Shown here: piece after piece, positions 1 through 8,794 of the stretch
How positions within the stretch are numbered: the stretch's first letter is position 1
Layout: each line of letters opens with the position of its first letter
NCBI RefSeq assembly: GCF_020616555.1
Contig: NZ_CP085173.1
Coordinates: 5,906,001-5,970,000, forward strand
Direction of reading: 5' to 3'
Origin: Streptomyces longhuiensis
GTDB taxonomy: Bacteria > Actinomycetota > Actinomycetes > Streptomycetales > Streptomycetaceae
DNA length: 64,000 bases
Position numbers and translations under genes: made by a program
The notes under the pieces: model-generated
The model's input: the letters and a program-made list of their open reading frames with translations, nothing else
What the model was told of the DNA's origin: nothing
The model's database searches: none

Positions 1-1
1 C

Positions 2-532
2 TTCTCGGCCATGCCGATCGACTCCGTCCCCGACGGCGTCCGCGTCACCCGCAACGACTTCACCTGGACCCGCACCCGCTTCGGCCCGCCCCGCATGACG
101 AAGGGCGCCGACCTCGTCGGCACGTCCCTCGTCGAGACCGGCGTCGTCGACCCGGACCGCTACCTGGAGGCCGTCCAGGCCCTCTCCCGCGCCCACGGCG
201 CGACCCGCTACTTCGCCCACCGCCGCGAGAGCTCCGACAAGCTGCACCGCCTCGCGGTGGAGACCGGCCTGGAGATCGTCCGCCCCGACCTCCCCCTCGA
301 ACTGATCGCCCGCCGCGGCCCCATCGGCCGTACGATCCTCAGCTTCCCCTCGACGGTCGTCCACACCCTGCCCCTGGCCCTCGCCGGCACCGAGGTCCGC
401 GTCGCCGTCTGCGACATCGATCCCGCCTGGCTGACGGAGAACGCCTCGCCGCGCGCCCAGGGCTTCCTCTCCGGCGTCACCGGCACCGCCCGCGACGTAC
501 ACCGTCTCGCCTCGGTCGCCCCGGCGATGTGA
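2..532 (+). CDS. Polysialyltransferase-like protein, C-terminal part
   Basis: The reading frame is open to the left edge, so only the last 176 or so residues are present and the start lies outside the window. The visible part (RYFAHRRESSDKLHRL, then GLEIVRPDLPLELIARRGP, then LSFPSTVVHTLPLAL) resembles the C-terminal region of the POLYST / alpha-2,8-polysialyltransferase family as found in Streptomyces cell-wall glycopolymer loci. There the enzymes transfer sugar residues onto an acidic surface polymer. The family call rests on these blocks only. No neighbouring glycopolymer gene is visible, so the role is inferred. Confidence 0.6.
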   Translation, partial: FSAMPIDSVPDGVRVTRNDFTWTRTRFGPPRMTKGADLVGTSLVETGVVDPDRYLEAVQALSRAHGATRYFAHRRESSDKLHRLAVETGLEIVRPDLPLELIARRGPIGRTILSFPSTVVHTLPLALAGTEVRVAVCDIDPAWLTENASPRAQGFLSGVTGTARDVHRLASVAPAM

Positions 533-665
533 GCGCCGGCCTCCGGGATCTTGGCCAGAGCTTGGTGATCGCATAGCCATCCGAAGGGCAACGCGACGGG
601 GTGCCGGCCGGTCAGAATCACCGCACCCCCCACTCCGCATCCGCACACAGCGCCCAGAGGAACCC

Positions 666-1496
666 GTGACGCAACCCCGGCACCGCCTGTCCAAGAGACG
701 CCGCTACCTCGCCATGTCCGCCGCAGGCGTGGCACTGGCCGCCACCGGAGCGATCGTGGCCCAGTCCGCGACAGCCACCACCCTGCCCGCGGCCAAGACG
801 TACACAGGCCGCGCCTTCGACACCTGCACGGCCCCCTCCCTCTCCGCGATGAAGGCCTGGAAGACCGGCTTCTACGGCGCCGCGGCCGTCTACGTGGGCG
901 GCAAGAACCGCGGCTGTGCCCAGCCCAACCTCACCGCCTCGTGGGTGAAGTCGGTCAGCGCCTCCGGCTGGAAGCTGATCCCGCTCTACGTGGGCGCCCA
1001 GCCGCCCTGCCAGTCCGGCGCGAACCCCGAGAAGATGACCGCGTCCACCGCCGCGTCGCTCGGCGCGAAGGACGGCGCCGACGCCGTCACCAAGGCCGCC
1101 GCCCTCGGCATGAAGAGCGGCTCCCCGCTCTACCTGGACATGGAGTCGTACGACACCACGAACACGTCCTGCAACAACGCGGTCCTCACCTACGTCCGCG
1201 CCTGGGACAAGGCCGTGCACGCCAAGAACTACCGGACGGGCTTCTACGGCTTCCGCAGCTCCAGCGCGAAGGCCGTCGCCACGACGACGAACCGCACCGA
1301 CATGCCGGACATCCTCTGGTACGCGCTCTGGGACAAGGTCAACACCACGACGTCCGACTGGCCCTTCGCCCCCACCCTGTGGACGGGCCACCGCCGCGCC
1401 CATCAGTACATGGTGAACAGCAAGGAGTCCCGAGGCGGTCACACGATCACGGTGGACCGGGACGCCTGGGACGCGCCGGTGGCGATCGTCGGGTAG
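666..1496 (+). CDS. Secreted DUF1906 (Rv2525c-like, glycoside-hydrolase-like) protein
   Basis: A 276-residue exported protein. Residues 10-39 form a signal peptide (KRRRYLAMSAAG, hydrophobic core, ending QSATA) whose basic start could be a Tat signal, as in mycobacterial Rv2525c. The mature part (GRAFDTCTAPS, GFYGAAAVYVGG, LIPLYVGAQ, acidic YLDMESYD at 156-163, TGFYGF) matches the DUF1906 TIM-barrel-like domain, related to glycoside hydrolases and probably acting on the cell wall. The GTG start is chosen because AGAGGA precedes it and the signal peptide begins there. The catalytic activity is not established for this family. Confidence 0.8.
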   Translation: MTQPRHRLSKRRRYLAMSAAGVALAATGAIVAQSATATTLPAAKTYTGRAFDTCTAPSLSAMKAWKTGFYGAAAVYVGGKNRGCAQPNLTASWVKSVSASGWKLIPLYVGAQPPCQSGANPEKMTASTAASLGAKDGADAVTKAAALGMKSGSPLYLDMESYDTTNTSCNNAVLTYVRAWDKAVHAKNYRTGFYGFRSSSAKAVATTTNRTDMPDILWYALWDKVNTTTSDWPFAPTLWTGHRRAHQYMVNSKESRGGHTITVDRDAWDAPVAIVG

Positions 1497-1502
1497 CCGA
1501 GG

Positions 1503-1542
1503 CCTACGGGGGGCACGAAAGAGATGTCATACCCCCCGTAGG
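1503..1542 (+). terminator. Stem-loop after the DUF1906 gene
   Basis: CCTACGGGGGG (1503-1513) and CCCCCCGTAGG (1532-1542) are perfect 11-bp complements with an 18-base loop, starting seven bases after the stop codon. There is no T-tract, as is common in Streptomyces terminators. Confidence 0.6.
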
Positions 1543-1655
1543 GGTAGGCCATGCGAGCCGAGGCCGAATTTCTTACCCCAATTCGGTTGAACTTTTGTTG
1601 ATCGTGGGGCGGTTGACCCCTGCCCCGGCCTACCCTTCAAAGGGTGAACCAATTG

Positions 1656-2915
1656 ATGTCCCGAGGGTCCGAGGCCGGTCAGCCCGCGGAAGCGGTCACC
1701 GCAGGAGCGCTGCCCGGCACGCTGTCCGAAGAGCTCCGTGCCGAACTGGTCGCCTTCCGACGCGACTTGCACATGCACCCCGAGCTCGGCAACCAGGAGT
1801 TCCGCACGACGGCGGCGATCAGGGCCCGCCTCGAGAAGGCCGGACTCACGCCACGCATCCTGGACATCGGCACCGGACTCGTCTGTGACATCGGCACCGA
1901 GGACGGGGAGTGGCGGGGCGGGCGCCCCATGCTCGCCCTGCGCGCCGACATCGACGCGCTCCCCATCCCGGACACCAAGGCGAGCTGCGCCTACCGCTCC
2001 ACCGTGCCCGGCCGGGCCCACGCCTGCGGTCACGACGTGCACACGACGGTCGTGCTCGGGGCGGGCCTGGTCCTCGCCGAGCTGCACCGGCAGGGCCGGC
2101 TCCCGCACCCCGTACGCCTGATCTTCCAGCCCGCCGAGGAGGTGCTGCCCGGCGGCGCCCCCGACGCCATCGAGTCGGGCGTCCTCGAAGGGGTCGGGTC
2201 GATCATCGGCGTGCACTGCGACCCGAAGGTCGACGCGGGCCGGATCGGACTGCGGCAGGGCGCGATCACCTCCGCCTGCGACCGTCTGGAGGTCGCGCTC
2301 GACGGGCCCGGCGGGCACACCGCGCGCCCCCACCTCACCACCGACCTCGTGACCGCCGCCGCGAAGGTGGCCACCGAGGTCCCCGCGCTCGTCGCCCGCC
2401 GCATCGACGCCCGGTCGGGCCTGGCCGTGACCTGGGGCCGTATCGAATCCGGCCACGCGTGCAACGTGATCCCGCAGCACGCCGAGCTGTCGGGCACCGT
2501 CCGCTGCCTCGACCTGGAGGCGTGGCGGCAGGCGCCCGACCTGGTGCACGGGGCGATCCAGGAGATCGCCGACCTCTACCGCGCCAAGTCGGAGATCAAC
2601 TACATCCGCGGGGTGCCGCCCGTGGTCAACGACCCGGAGGTCACGGACCTCCTGACGGCGGCGATGATCCTGCGCCGCGGTGCCCACTCCGTCGAGGACA
2701 CCGCTCAGAGCCTGGGCGGCGAGGACTTCTCCTGGTATCTGGAGCACGTCCCCGGCGCGATGGCCCGCCTCGGGGTGCGCACCCCCGGCGAGCGCGGCGG
2801 ACGCGACCTGCACCAGGGCGACTTCGACGCGGACGAGTCGGCGATCACGGTAGGGGTGGAGCTGTTCACGGCGGCGGCGCTGATGGACGGGGCCGCGCGG
2901 GATCAGGGGGCGTGA
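1656..2915 (+). CDS. M20D-family amidohydrolase
   Basis: A 419-residue metallopeptidase-fold amidohydrolase of the AbgB / hippurate hydrolase / IAA-amino-acid hydrolase type, expected to split N-acyl or N-aryl amino acids in the cytoplasm. Visible blocks: RRDLHMHPELG near the N-terminus, LRADIDALPI, the metal-binding ACGHDVHTT with its Cys and His, FQPAEEVLPGGA with paired glutamates, GGHTARPH of the dimerisation domain, and GGEDFSWYL near the end. An in-frame GTG at 1644 exists, but AAAGGGTGA at 1639-1647 sits eight bases before ATG 1656, so ATG is preferred. It stands alone, and the substrate cannot be told from sequence. Confidence 0.87.
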   Translation: MSRGSEAGQPAEAVTAGALPGTLSEELRAELVAFRRDLHMHPELGNQEFRTTAAIRARLEKAGLTPRILDIGTGLVCDIGTEDGEWRGGRPMLALRADIDALPIPDTKASCAYRSTVPGRAHACGHDVHTTVVLGAGLVLAELHRQGRLPHPVRLIFQPAEEVLPGGAPDAIESGVLEGVGSIIGVHCDPKVDAGRIGLRQGAITSACDRLEVALDGPGGHTARPHLTTDLVTAAAKVATEVPALVARRIDARSGLAVTWGRIESGHACNVIPQHAELSGTVRCLDLEAWRQAPDLVHGAIQEIADLYRAKSEINYIRGVPPVVNDPEVTDLLTAAMILRRGAHSVEDTAQSLGGEDFSWYLEHVPGAMARLGVRTPGERGGRDLHQGDFDADESAITVGVELFTAAALMDGAARDQGA

Positions 2916-3051
2916 ACCGGTGCGGGGCAAGGGTCGGTGTGGGCGGCACGTAACCCACCCGACCCAGCCCCGTAACGCCCCGTAGACCGGGCGGCCGGGC
3001 GGCGTTCGCGTCAATCCGATAACGGCTGCGGAACAGCCCTTTATCTGACAT

Positions 3052-3063
3052 CTACGCGCGTTA
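3052..3063. promoter_or_regulatory. Putative nucleoside-regulon operator, bmp promoter
   Basis: CTACGCGCGTTA matches the palindrome CTACGCGCGTAG at ten of twelve positions. It lies 62 bases before the bmp start. TACGAT (3062-3067) is a possible -10 box, so the site would cover the promoter. Confidence 0.65.
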
Positions 3064-3124
3064 CGATCCGTCCGAAAACCAGCGCCGGAAGCCCGGCGCT
3101 CAGGTCAGGTCGAAGGAGCCTCCC

Positions 3125-4186
3125 TTGCGCCGGGTAGCCAAAATCTCCGCTGCGTGCATAGCCACCGCGGCACTCGCTCTCACCGCCACCGCATGTGGCG
3201 GCACTTCCTCGGACAACGAGTCCTCGGGCTCGTCGTCGGACTCCGGCAAGAAGGGCGGGGTCAAGATCGGCCTCGCCTTCGACGTCGGCGGCCGGGGCGA
3301 CCACTCCTTCAACGACTCCGCCGCGCGCGGTGCCGACAAGGCCAAGAAGGAGTTCGGCGGTGACCTCAAGGAGCTGACCGCCAAGACCTCCGACACCGAG
3401 GCCGACCGCGAGCAGCGCCTGTCCGACCTGGCCGACGCCGGGTACAACCCCATCATCGGGGTCGGCTACGCGTACGCCACGTCGATGACCAAGGTCTCCG
3501 CGAAGTACCCGAAGACCACCTTCGGCATCGTCGACTCCGTGGTGAACGCCAAGAACACCGACTCCATCGTCTTCACCGAGGAGCAGGGCTCCTACCTGGC
3601 CGGCGTCGCCGCCGCGCTGAAGACGAAGAAGGACCACGTCGGCTTCATCGGCGGCGTCGACGTCCCGCTGATCAAGAAGTTCGAGGCGGGCTACGTCCAG
3701 GGCGTCAAGGCCACGAACCCGAAGATCAAGGTCGACGTCCAGTACCTGAGCCACGGTTCGGACACCTCCGGCTTCGCCTCCCCGGACAAGGGCAAGGAAG
3801 CCGCCCAGGGCATGCTCGACAAGGGCGCCGACGTCGTCTACTCGGCGGCCGGCTCCTCCGGCAACGGTGCCATCGAGGCCGTCTCCGGCACGAAGGGCGC
3901 CTGGGCGATCGGCGTCGACTCGGACCAGTACAACATCCCGGGTCTGGCCAAGTACAAGTCCTCGATCCTGACTTCGGTCGTCAAGAACGTCGACATCGGC
4001 GTCTTCGACCTGATCAAGTCGGTCAAGGACGGTTCGCCGAAGACCGGCACCAACACCTACGCCCTGAAGGACGGCGGCGTCTCGCTCGCCACCTCCGGCG
4101 GCTACATCGACGACATCCAGGCCAAGCTGGACGCCGCCAAGGAGCAGATCGCGAGCGGCAAGGTCAAGGTCAAGACCACCCCGTGA
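3125..4186 (+). CDS. BMP-family nucleoside-binding lipoprotein of an ABC transporter
   Basis: A 353-residue solute-binding protein anchored outside the membrane. A lipoprotein signal peptide ends at Cys24 (LTATACGG), followed by a Ser/Asn linker and the BMP domain: GVKIGLAFDVGGRGDHSFND, YNPIIGVGYAY, GFIGGVDVPLIKKFEAGY, VVYSAAGSSGNG, AIGVDSDQYN. BMP/PnrA proteins bind purine and pyrimidine nucleosides, and the ATPase, two permeases and cdd downstream support that. The start is TTG, with GAAGGAG at 3112-3118 six bases upstream. A stem-loop and a second operator separate it from the ATPase gene, so the abundant binding protein may be made in excess of the membrane parts. Confidence 0.92.
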   Translation: MRRVAKISAACIATAALALTATACGGTSSDNESSGSSSDSGKKGGVKIGLAFDVGGRGDHSFNDSAARGADKAKKEFGGDLKELTAKTSDTEADREQRLSDLADAGYNPIIGVGYAYATSMTKVSAKYPKTTFGIVDSVVNAKNTDSIVFTEEQGSYLAGVAAALKTKKDHVGFIGGVDVPLIKKFEAGYVQGVKATNPKIKVDVQYLSHGSDTSGFASPDKGKEAAQGMLDKGADVVYSAAGSSGNGAIEAVSGTKGAWAIGVDSDQYNIPGLAKYKSSILTSVVKNVDIGVFDLIKSVKDGSPKTGTNTYALKDGGVSLATSGGYIDDIQAKLDAAKEQIASGKVKVKTTP

Positions 4187-4206
4187 CCTGAGGCCCTCCA
4201 GGGCCT

Positions 4207-4248
4207 GGCTCGGCGGGGGGAGTGGCGAAAGCTTCCCCTCGCCGGGCC
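4207..4248 (+). terminator. Stem-loop between bmp and the ABC genes
   Basis: The arms 4207-4222 and 4232-4248 pair over about 16 positions, including G-U pairs, around a GCGAAA-type loop. It can end the bmp transcript or attenuate read-through into the ATPase gene. Confidence 0.55.
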
Positions 4249-4265
4249 ATAACAATGTGTCAACT

Positions 4266-4277
4266 CTACGCGTGTAG
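4266..4277. promoter_or_regulatory. Putative nucleoside-regulon operator, ABC-cdd operon
   Basis: CTACGCGTGTAG is one base from the palindrome CTACGCGCGTAG. It lies inside a wider inverted repeat, CAACTCT (4261-4267) and AGAGTTG (4281-4287). TAAGAG at 4279-4284 is a possible -10 box. This places a regulated promoter after the bmp terminator. Confidence 0.7.
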
Positions 4278-4379
4278 CTAAGAGTTGGCGTATTACCGTC
4301 GCCGACGCGCCCCCGCGCGGCTCCGCGCGACCGTTCACCCCTTCCGTACGTACGTCCTGTCCCCCGAGGAGAGTGCGCC

Positions 4380-5948
4380 ATCAACGCGTCCAGCCCTCCC
4401 GCCGTCGAACTGCGCGGCATCACCAAGCGCTTTCCCGGCGTCGTCGCCAACCGCGACATCGACATCACCGTACGGCGGGGCACCGTCCACGCCCTGTGCG
4501 GTGAGAACGGCGCCGGCAAGTCGACCCTGATGAAGATCCTCTACGGCATGCAGAAGCCGGACGAGGGCACCATCGCGGTCGACGGCACCCAGGTCACCTT
4601 CGCCACGCCCGCCGACGCCATCGCGCGCGGCATCGGCATGGTCCACCAGCACTTCATGCTGGCCGACAACCTCACCGTCCTGGAGAACGTCGTCCTGGGC
4701 GCCGAGAAGCTGCACGGCATCGGCGGCAAGGCGCGTACGAAGATCCGTGAGATATCCGAGGCGTACGGCCTCGGGGTGCGGCCCGACGTCCTCGTCGAGG
4801 AGCTCGGGGTCGCCGACCGGCAGCGCGTCGAGATCCTCAAGGTCCTCTACCGGGGCGCCCGGACGCTGATCCTCGACGAGCCCACCGCGGTCCTCGTGCC
4901 GCAGGAGGTCGACGCGCTCTTCGACAACCTGCGCGAGCTCAAGTCCGAGGGCCTCACCGTCATCTTCATCTCGCACAAGCTGGGCGAGGTGCTCTCCGTC
5001 GCCGACGAGATCACCGTCATCCGGCGCGGGACGACGGTCGGTACGGCCGACCCGAGGAACACCAGCACCAAGCAGCTCGCCGAGCTGATGGTCGGCAGCG
5101 AGCTGCCCTCGCCGGAGACCGAGGAGTCGACGGTCACCGACACCCCGATGCTTCACCTGGCAGGGGTGCGCCTCACGCAGACCGACCTGGACGGCGTCGA
5201 GCGCGTCATCCTCGACGACGTCACCTTCACCATCCGCCGCGGCGAAGTCCTCGGCATCGCGGGCGTGGAGGGCAACGGCCAGTCCGAACTCGTCGAGGCC
5301 ATCATGGGCATGCGGACCGCCGACCGCGGCACCGTCGCCCTGGACGGCGCCGATGTCACCCGGACCCCCACCCGCAAGCGCCGCGAAGCCGGTGTCGGGT
5401 ACATCCCCGAGGACCGGCACCGCCACGGCCTCCTCCTCGAGGCGCCGCTGTGGGAGAACCGGGTCCTCGGCCATGTCACCGAGCGCCCCAACTCCAAGCG
5501 CGGGCTGCTCGACCTGAAGGCCGCCCGCGCCGACACCGAGCGCATCGTGCGCGACTACGACGTCCGCACCCCCGGCATCGAGGTCACCGCGGCCTCCCTG
5601 TCCGGCGGCAACCAGCAGAAGCTGATCGTCGGCCGCGAGATGAGCCACGCGCCCAAGCTGCTGATCGCCGCCCACCCCACCCGCGGTGTGGACGTCGGCG
5701 CGCAGGCCCAGATCTGGGACCAGATCCGCCGCGCCCGCCGTGAGGGCCTCGCCGTGCTGCTCATCTCGGCCGACCTGGACGAGCTGATCGGCCTGTCCGA
5801 CACCCTGCGGGTGATGTACCGCGGCCGCCTGGTCGCCGACGCCGACCCCGCCACCATCACCCCGGAGGAGCTGGGCTCCGCCATGACCGGTGCGGCCTCC
5901 GGCCACCTCCAGCACACGGAAGACGCCGAAGGCGGGGACGCCCGATGA
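4380..5948 (+). CDS. Nucleoside ABC transporter ATP-binding protein (two NBDs), apparent ATC start
   Basis: A tandem-NBD ATPase of the NupA/RbsA type, about 522 residues, that powers the two permeases downstream. The first NBD has Walker A GENGAGKST at about residues 41-49, then LGVADRQRVEIL and Walker B LILDEPTA. The second has the degenerate VEGNGQSE loop, signature LSGGNQQKLIVG and LLIAAHPTRGVDVG. Walker A is encoded before the first in-frame ATG (4530), so the gene must start upstream. No ATG, GTG, TTG or CTG exists in frame back to the TAG at 4275. The only sensible start is ATC at 4380, eight bases after GAGGAG (4366-4371). Its stop overlaps the next ATG. Confidence 0.9.
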   Translation: MNASSPPAVELRGITKRFPGVVANRDIDITVRRGTVHALCGENGAGKSTLMKILYGMQKPDEGTIAVDGTQVTFATPADAIARGIGMVHQHFMLADNLTVLENVVLGAEKLHGIGGKARTKIREISEAYGLGVRPDVLVEELGVADRQRVEILKVLYRGARTLILDEPTAVLVPQEVDALFDNLRELKSEGLTVIFISHKLGEVLSVADEITVIRRGTTVGTADPRNTSTKQLAELMVGSELPSPETEESTVTDTPMLHLAGVRLTQTDLDGVERVILDDVTFTIRRGEVLGIAGVEGNGQSELVEAIMGMRTADRGTVALDGADVTRTPTRKRREAGVGYIPEDRHRHGLLLEAPLWENRVLGHVTERPNSKRGLLDLKAARADTERIVRDYDVRTPGIEVTAASLSGGNQQKLIVGREMSHAPKLLIAAHPTRGVDVGAQAQIWDQIRRARREGLAVLLISADLDELIGLSDTLRVMYRGRLVADADPATITPEELGSAMTGAASGHLQHTEDAEGGDAR

Positions 5949-7090
5949 AGACACTGATATCCCGGGGCAAGTCCCGGATCGACAAGGAGCGGCTGATCCT
6001 CGCGGTCGCCGCCCCGCTCCTGGCGATCATCGCCGCGCTCGTCGTCACCGCCGTGATCATCGCGGCGACCGGCAAGGACCCCTTCGCCGCGTTCAGCGAC
6101 ATGGTGACCTACGGCTCCGCGAGCGACAGCCAGGTCTACATCCTCAACAAGGCGACGACGTACTACCTCGCGGGTGTCGCGGTGGCCATCGGCTTCCGCA
6201 TGAACCTGTTCAACATCGGTGTCGACGGCCAGTACCGCCTCGCCGCGTTCGTCGCCGCCGTGCTAGGCGGGGCGCTCACGCTGCCCGGCTGGCTCTCCAT
6301 CCCGCTGATCATGCTCGCCGCGATGGCGACCGGTGCCCTGTGGGCCGCCATCGCGGGCATCCTCAAGGTGACCCGCGGCGTCAGCGAGGTCATCTCGACG
6401 ATCATGCTCAACTCGATCGCGACCGCGATCATCGCCTACCTCCTCCAGCCCGAGCAGCTCGGCCAGCTCGACGAGGCGGGCACCCTGGTCTCCACCAAGC
6501 CGCTGGCCGAGTCCTCGCACTTCTTCACGATCGACATGGGACCGGCCGGCCAGGTCTGGGGCTTCATCGTGATCGCCGTGCTCGTCGGCATCGCGTACTG
6601 GTTCGTGCTCGGCCGCACCCGCTTCGGCTTCGACCTGCGCACGGTCGGCCAGTCCGAGTCGGCCGCCGCCGCGAGCGGTGTCAGCGTCAAGAAGATGGTC
6701 GCCACCAGCATGATCATCTCGGGTGCCGTGGCCGGTCTGGTCGGCATGCCGACGCTGCTCAACGACAGTCACCAGTACGACAACAGCTTCCCGGTGGGCC
6801 TCGGCTTCACGGGCATCGCCATCGCGCTGCTCGGCCGCAACCACCCGGTCGGCATCGCGCTCGGCGCCCTGCTGTGGGGCTTTCTGGAGCGCACCACCAA
6901 CCACCTGGAGTTCCAGGGCTACGACAAGGAGATCCTCGGCGTGATCCAGGGCGTCATCGTCCTGTGCGTCGTGATCGCCTACGAGGTCGTACGCCGCTAC
7001 GGGCTCAAGCGCCAGCAGCAGCGGGTCGGCGCCGAGCTCGCCGCGCAGGCCGCCGCCGTCCGCACCGACAAGCAGGAGGTGGCCGGATGA
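5945..7090 (+). CDS. Nucleoside ABC transporter permease 1
   Basis: A 381-residue integral membrane protein of the BPD_transp_2 family (NupP/YufP type) with about eight to ten hydrophobic segments. Characteristic blocks are AVAIGFRMNLFNIGVDGQY, VSEVISTIMLNSIA, FDLRTVGQSESAAAASGVS (coupling-loop region) and GLGFTGIAIALLGRNHPVG. It forms the membrane pore with the next permease and imports nucleosides delivered by the BMP lipoprotein. ATG 5945 overlaps the ATPase stop (ATGA), indicating translational coupling. Confidence 0.93.
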   Translation: MKTLISRGKSRIDKERLILAVAAPLLAIIAALVVTAVIIAATGKDPFAAFSDMVTYGSASDSQVYILNKATTYYLAGVAVAIGFRMNLFNIGVDGQYRLAAFVAAVLGGALTLPGWLSIPLIMLAAMATGALWAAIAGILKVTRGVSEVISTIMLNSIATAIIAYLLQPEQLGQLDEAGTLVSTKPLAESSHFFTIDMGPAGQVWGFIVIAVLVGIAYWFVLGRTRFGFDLRTVGQSESAAAASGVSVKKMVATSMIISGAVAGLVGMPTLLNDSHQYDNSFPVGLGFTGIAIALLGRNHPVGIALGALLWGFLERTTNHLEFQGYDKEILGVIQGVIVLCVVIAYEVVRRYGLKRQQQRVGAELAAQAAAVRTDKQEVAG

Positions 7091-8376
7091 GCGCCACGAA
7101 GACCGACACCCCGCCTCCCGCGGCCCCCGCGGTGAGCGGCGCCAGGAAGGCGCGCGGCCGGCTCTCCACGGGCCAGACCCTGATGATCGTCGTCGGCGCG
7201 CTGTTCCTGGTCTCCGCCGTCCGCGTCATCACGGGCGCCGACCAGCTCACCTCCGGCGGCCAGATCAGCGCCGCGCTCGGACTCGCCGTGCCCATCGGCC
7301 TCGCGGCCCTCGCGGGCCTGTGGTCGGAGCGGGCCGGCGTGGTCAACATCGGCCTCGAAGGCATGATGATCCTCGGCACGTTCGGCGCCGGCTGGCTCGG
7401 CTGGCAGACCAGCCCGTGGCTCGGCCTCGTCTGCGGCATCGGTTTCGGTGTCCTCGGCGGTCTGATCCACGCCGTCGCCACCATCACGTTCGGCGTCGAC
7501 CACATCGTCTCCGGTGTGGCCGTCAACCTCCTCGCCCTGGGCGCCACCCAGTACCTCGCCAAGCTGTTCTTCGCCGAAGGCGAGCCCGCGACCAAGGGCG
7601 GCAACCCCAAGCAGTCGCCGCCCGCCGAGTCACTGGGCGACGTCACGATCCCGGGCCTGTCCAGCGGGCTGCACTCCATCGAGCAGCACCACTGGTTCCT
7701 GGTCTCCGACCTCGCCGGCATCCTCGGCGGCCTGGTCACCAACGTCTCCGTGATCACGATCCTCGCCGTGCTGCTCTTCGTGGGCAGCTGGTGGGTGCTG
7801 TGGCGCACCTCGTTCGGCCTGCGCCTGCGCTCCTGCGGCGAGAACCCGGTCGCGGCCGAGTCCCTCGGCGTGAACGTGTACGCGCACAAGTACGCGGCCG
7901 TCGCCATCTCCGGCGGACTCGCGGGTCTCGGCGGCGCGTTCCTCGCGCTGGTCACCTCGCACAGCTATCTGGAGGGCCAGACCGGCGGGCGCGGCTACAT
8001 CGGCCTCGCCGCCATGATCTTCGGCAACTGGCGGCCCGGCGGACTCGCCATGGGCGCGGGCCTGTTCGGCTTCTCCGACGCGCTCCAGCTGCGCAACGGC
8101 GGCGAGACCGTCCACGCGCTGCTGCTCCTGCTGGTCGTCCTGCTCGCCCTCCTGGCGGGCTGGAAGGCGTACCGCAAGGCCATGATCCAGGCCACGATCA
8201 GCGCGGTGATTGCCCTGGTCGTCCTGGTCTGGTACCTCCTGACGGATGAGGTGCCCGGCGACTTCGTCGGCGCCACCCCGTATGTCGTCACCCTTCTGGT
8301 GCTCTCGCTGTCCGCGCAGCGGCTGCGGATGCCCAAGGCCGACGGCATGCGCTACCGGAAGGGCCAGGGCAAGTGA
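7087..8376 (+). CDS. Nucleoside ABC transporter permease 2
   Basis: A 429-residue integral membrane protein, the partner of the preceding permease (NupQ/YufQ type). After a basic and proline-rich 30-residue N-terminus come repeated membrane segments with the blocks WSERAGVVNIGLEGMMILG, VDHIVSGVAVNLLALG, RLRSCGENPVAAESLGV and GGRGYIGLAAMIFGNWRP. The insertion around residues 165-200 is hydrophilic. ATG 7087 overlaps the preceding stop, and the stop overlaps the GTG of cdd, so ATPase, both permeases and cdd form one coupled operon. Confidence 0.93.
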   Translation: MSATKTDTPPPAAPAVSGARKARGRLSTGQTLMIVVGALFLVSAVRVITGADQLTSGGQISAALGLAVPIGLAALAGLWSERAGVVNIGLEGMMILGTFGAGWLGWQTSPWLGLVCGIGFGVLGGLIHAVATITFGVDHIVSGVAVNLLALGATQYLAKLFFAEGEPATKGGNPKQSPPAESLGDVTIPGLSSGLHSIEQHHWFLVSDLAGILGGLVTNVSVITILAVLLFVGSWWVLWRTSFGLRLRSCGENPVAAESLGVNVYAHKYAAVAISGGLAGLGGAFLALVTSHSYLEGQTGGRGYIGLAAMIFGNWRPGGLAMGAGLFGFSDALQLRNGGETVHALLLLLVVLLALLAGWKAYRKAMIQATISAVIALVVLVWYLLTDEVPGDFVGATPYVVTLLVLSLSAQRLRMPKADGMRYRKGQGK

Positions 8377-8762
8377 CGGAAGCCGACTGGGAAGCACTCA
8401 GGGAGGCGGCCCGCGAGGCCATGTCCCGCGCGTACGTGCCGTACTCGGCCTTCCCGGTCGGCGCCGCGGCCCGCGTGGACGACGGCCGCACCGTGTCGGG
8501 CTGCAACGTCGAGAACGCGTCGTACGGGCTCGGCCTGTGCGCCGAGTGCGGGCTCGTCTCGCAGCTCCAGCTGACCGGCGGCGGCCGCCTGACGCACTTC
8601 ACGTGTGTGGACGGCAAGGGCGAGATCCTGATGCCGTGCGGCCGCTGCCGCCAGCTCCTGTACGAGTTCGGGGGGCCCGAGCTGCTCCTGGAGACGACGT
8701 CGGGGATCCGCCCGCTCGGCGAGATGCTCCCCGACGCGTTCGGACCCCAGCACCTCAACTGA
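8373..8762 (+). CDS. cdd: Cytidine deaminase
   Basis: A 129-residue tetrameric-type cytidine deaminase converting cytidine and deoxycytidine to uridine and deoxyuridine in the cytoplasm. The zinc site is complete: Cys56 and catalytic Glu58 in CAEC, and Cys89 and Cys92 in PCGRCRQ. The substrate motif GCNVENASYGL (43-53) is intact. The GTG start overlaps the permease stop (GTGA), so imported cytidine meets its deaminase from the same mRNA. A strong hairpin follows the stop. Confidence 0.96.
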   Translation: MTEADWEALREAAREAMSRAYVPYSAFPVGAAARVDDGRTVSGCNVENASYGLGLCAECGLVSQLQLTGGGRLTHFTCVDGKGEILMPCGRCRQLLYEFGGPELLLETTSGIRPLGEMLPDAFGPQHLN

Positions 8763-8767
8763 CCGAA

Positions 8768-8791
8768 GGCCCCGCCCAGTTGGGCGGGGCC
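8768..8791 (+). terminator. Terminator of the ABC-cdd operon
   Basis: GGCCCCGCCC (8768-8777) pairs perfectly with GGGCGGGGCC (8782-8791) around a four-base loop, five bases after the cdd stop. Confidence 0.8.
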
Positions 8792-8794
8792 GCT

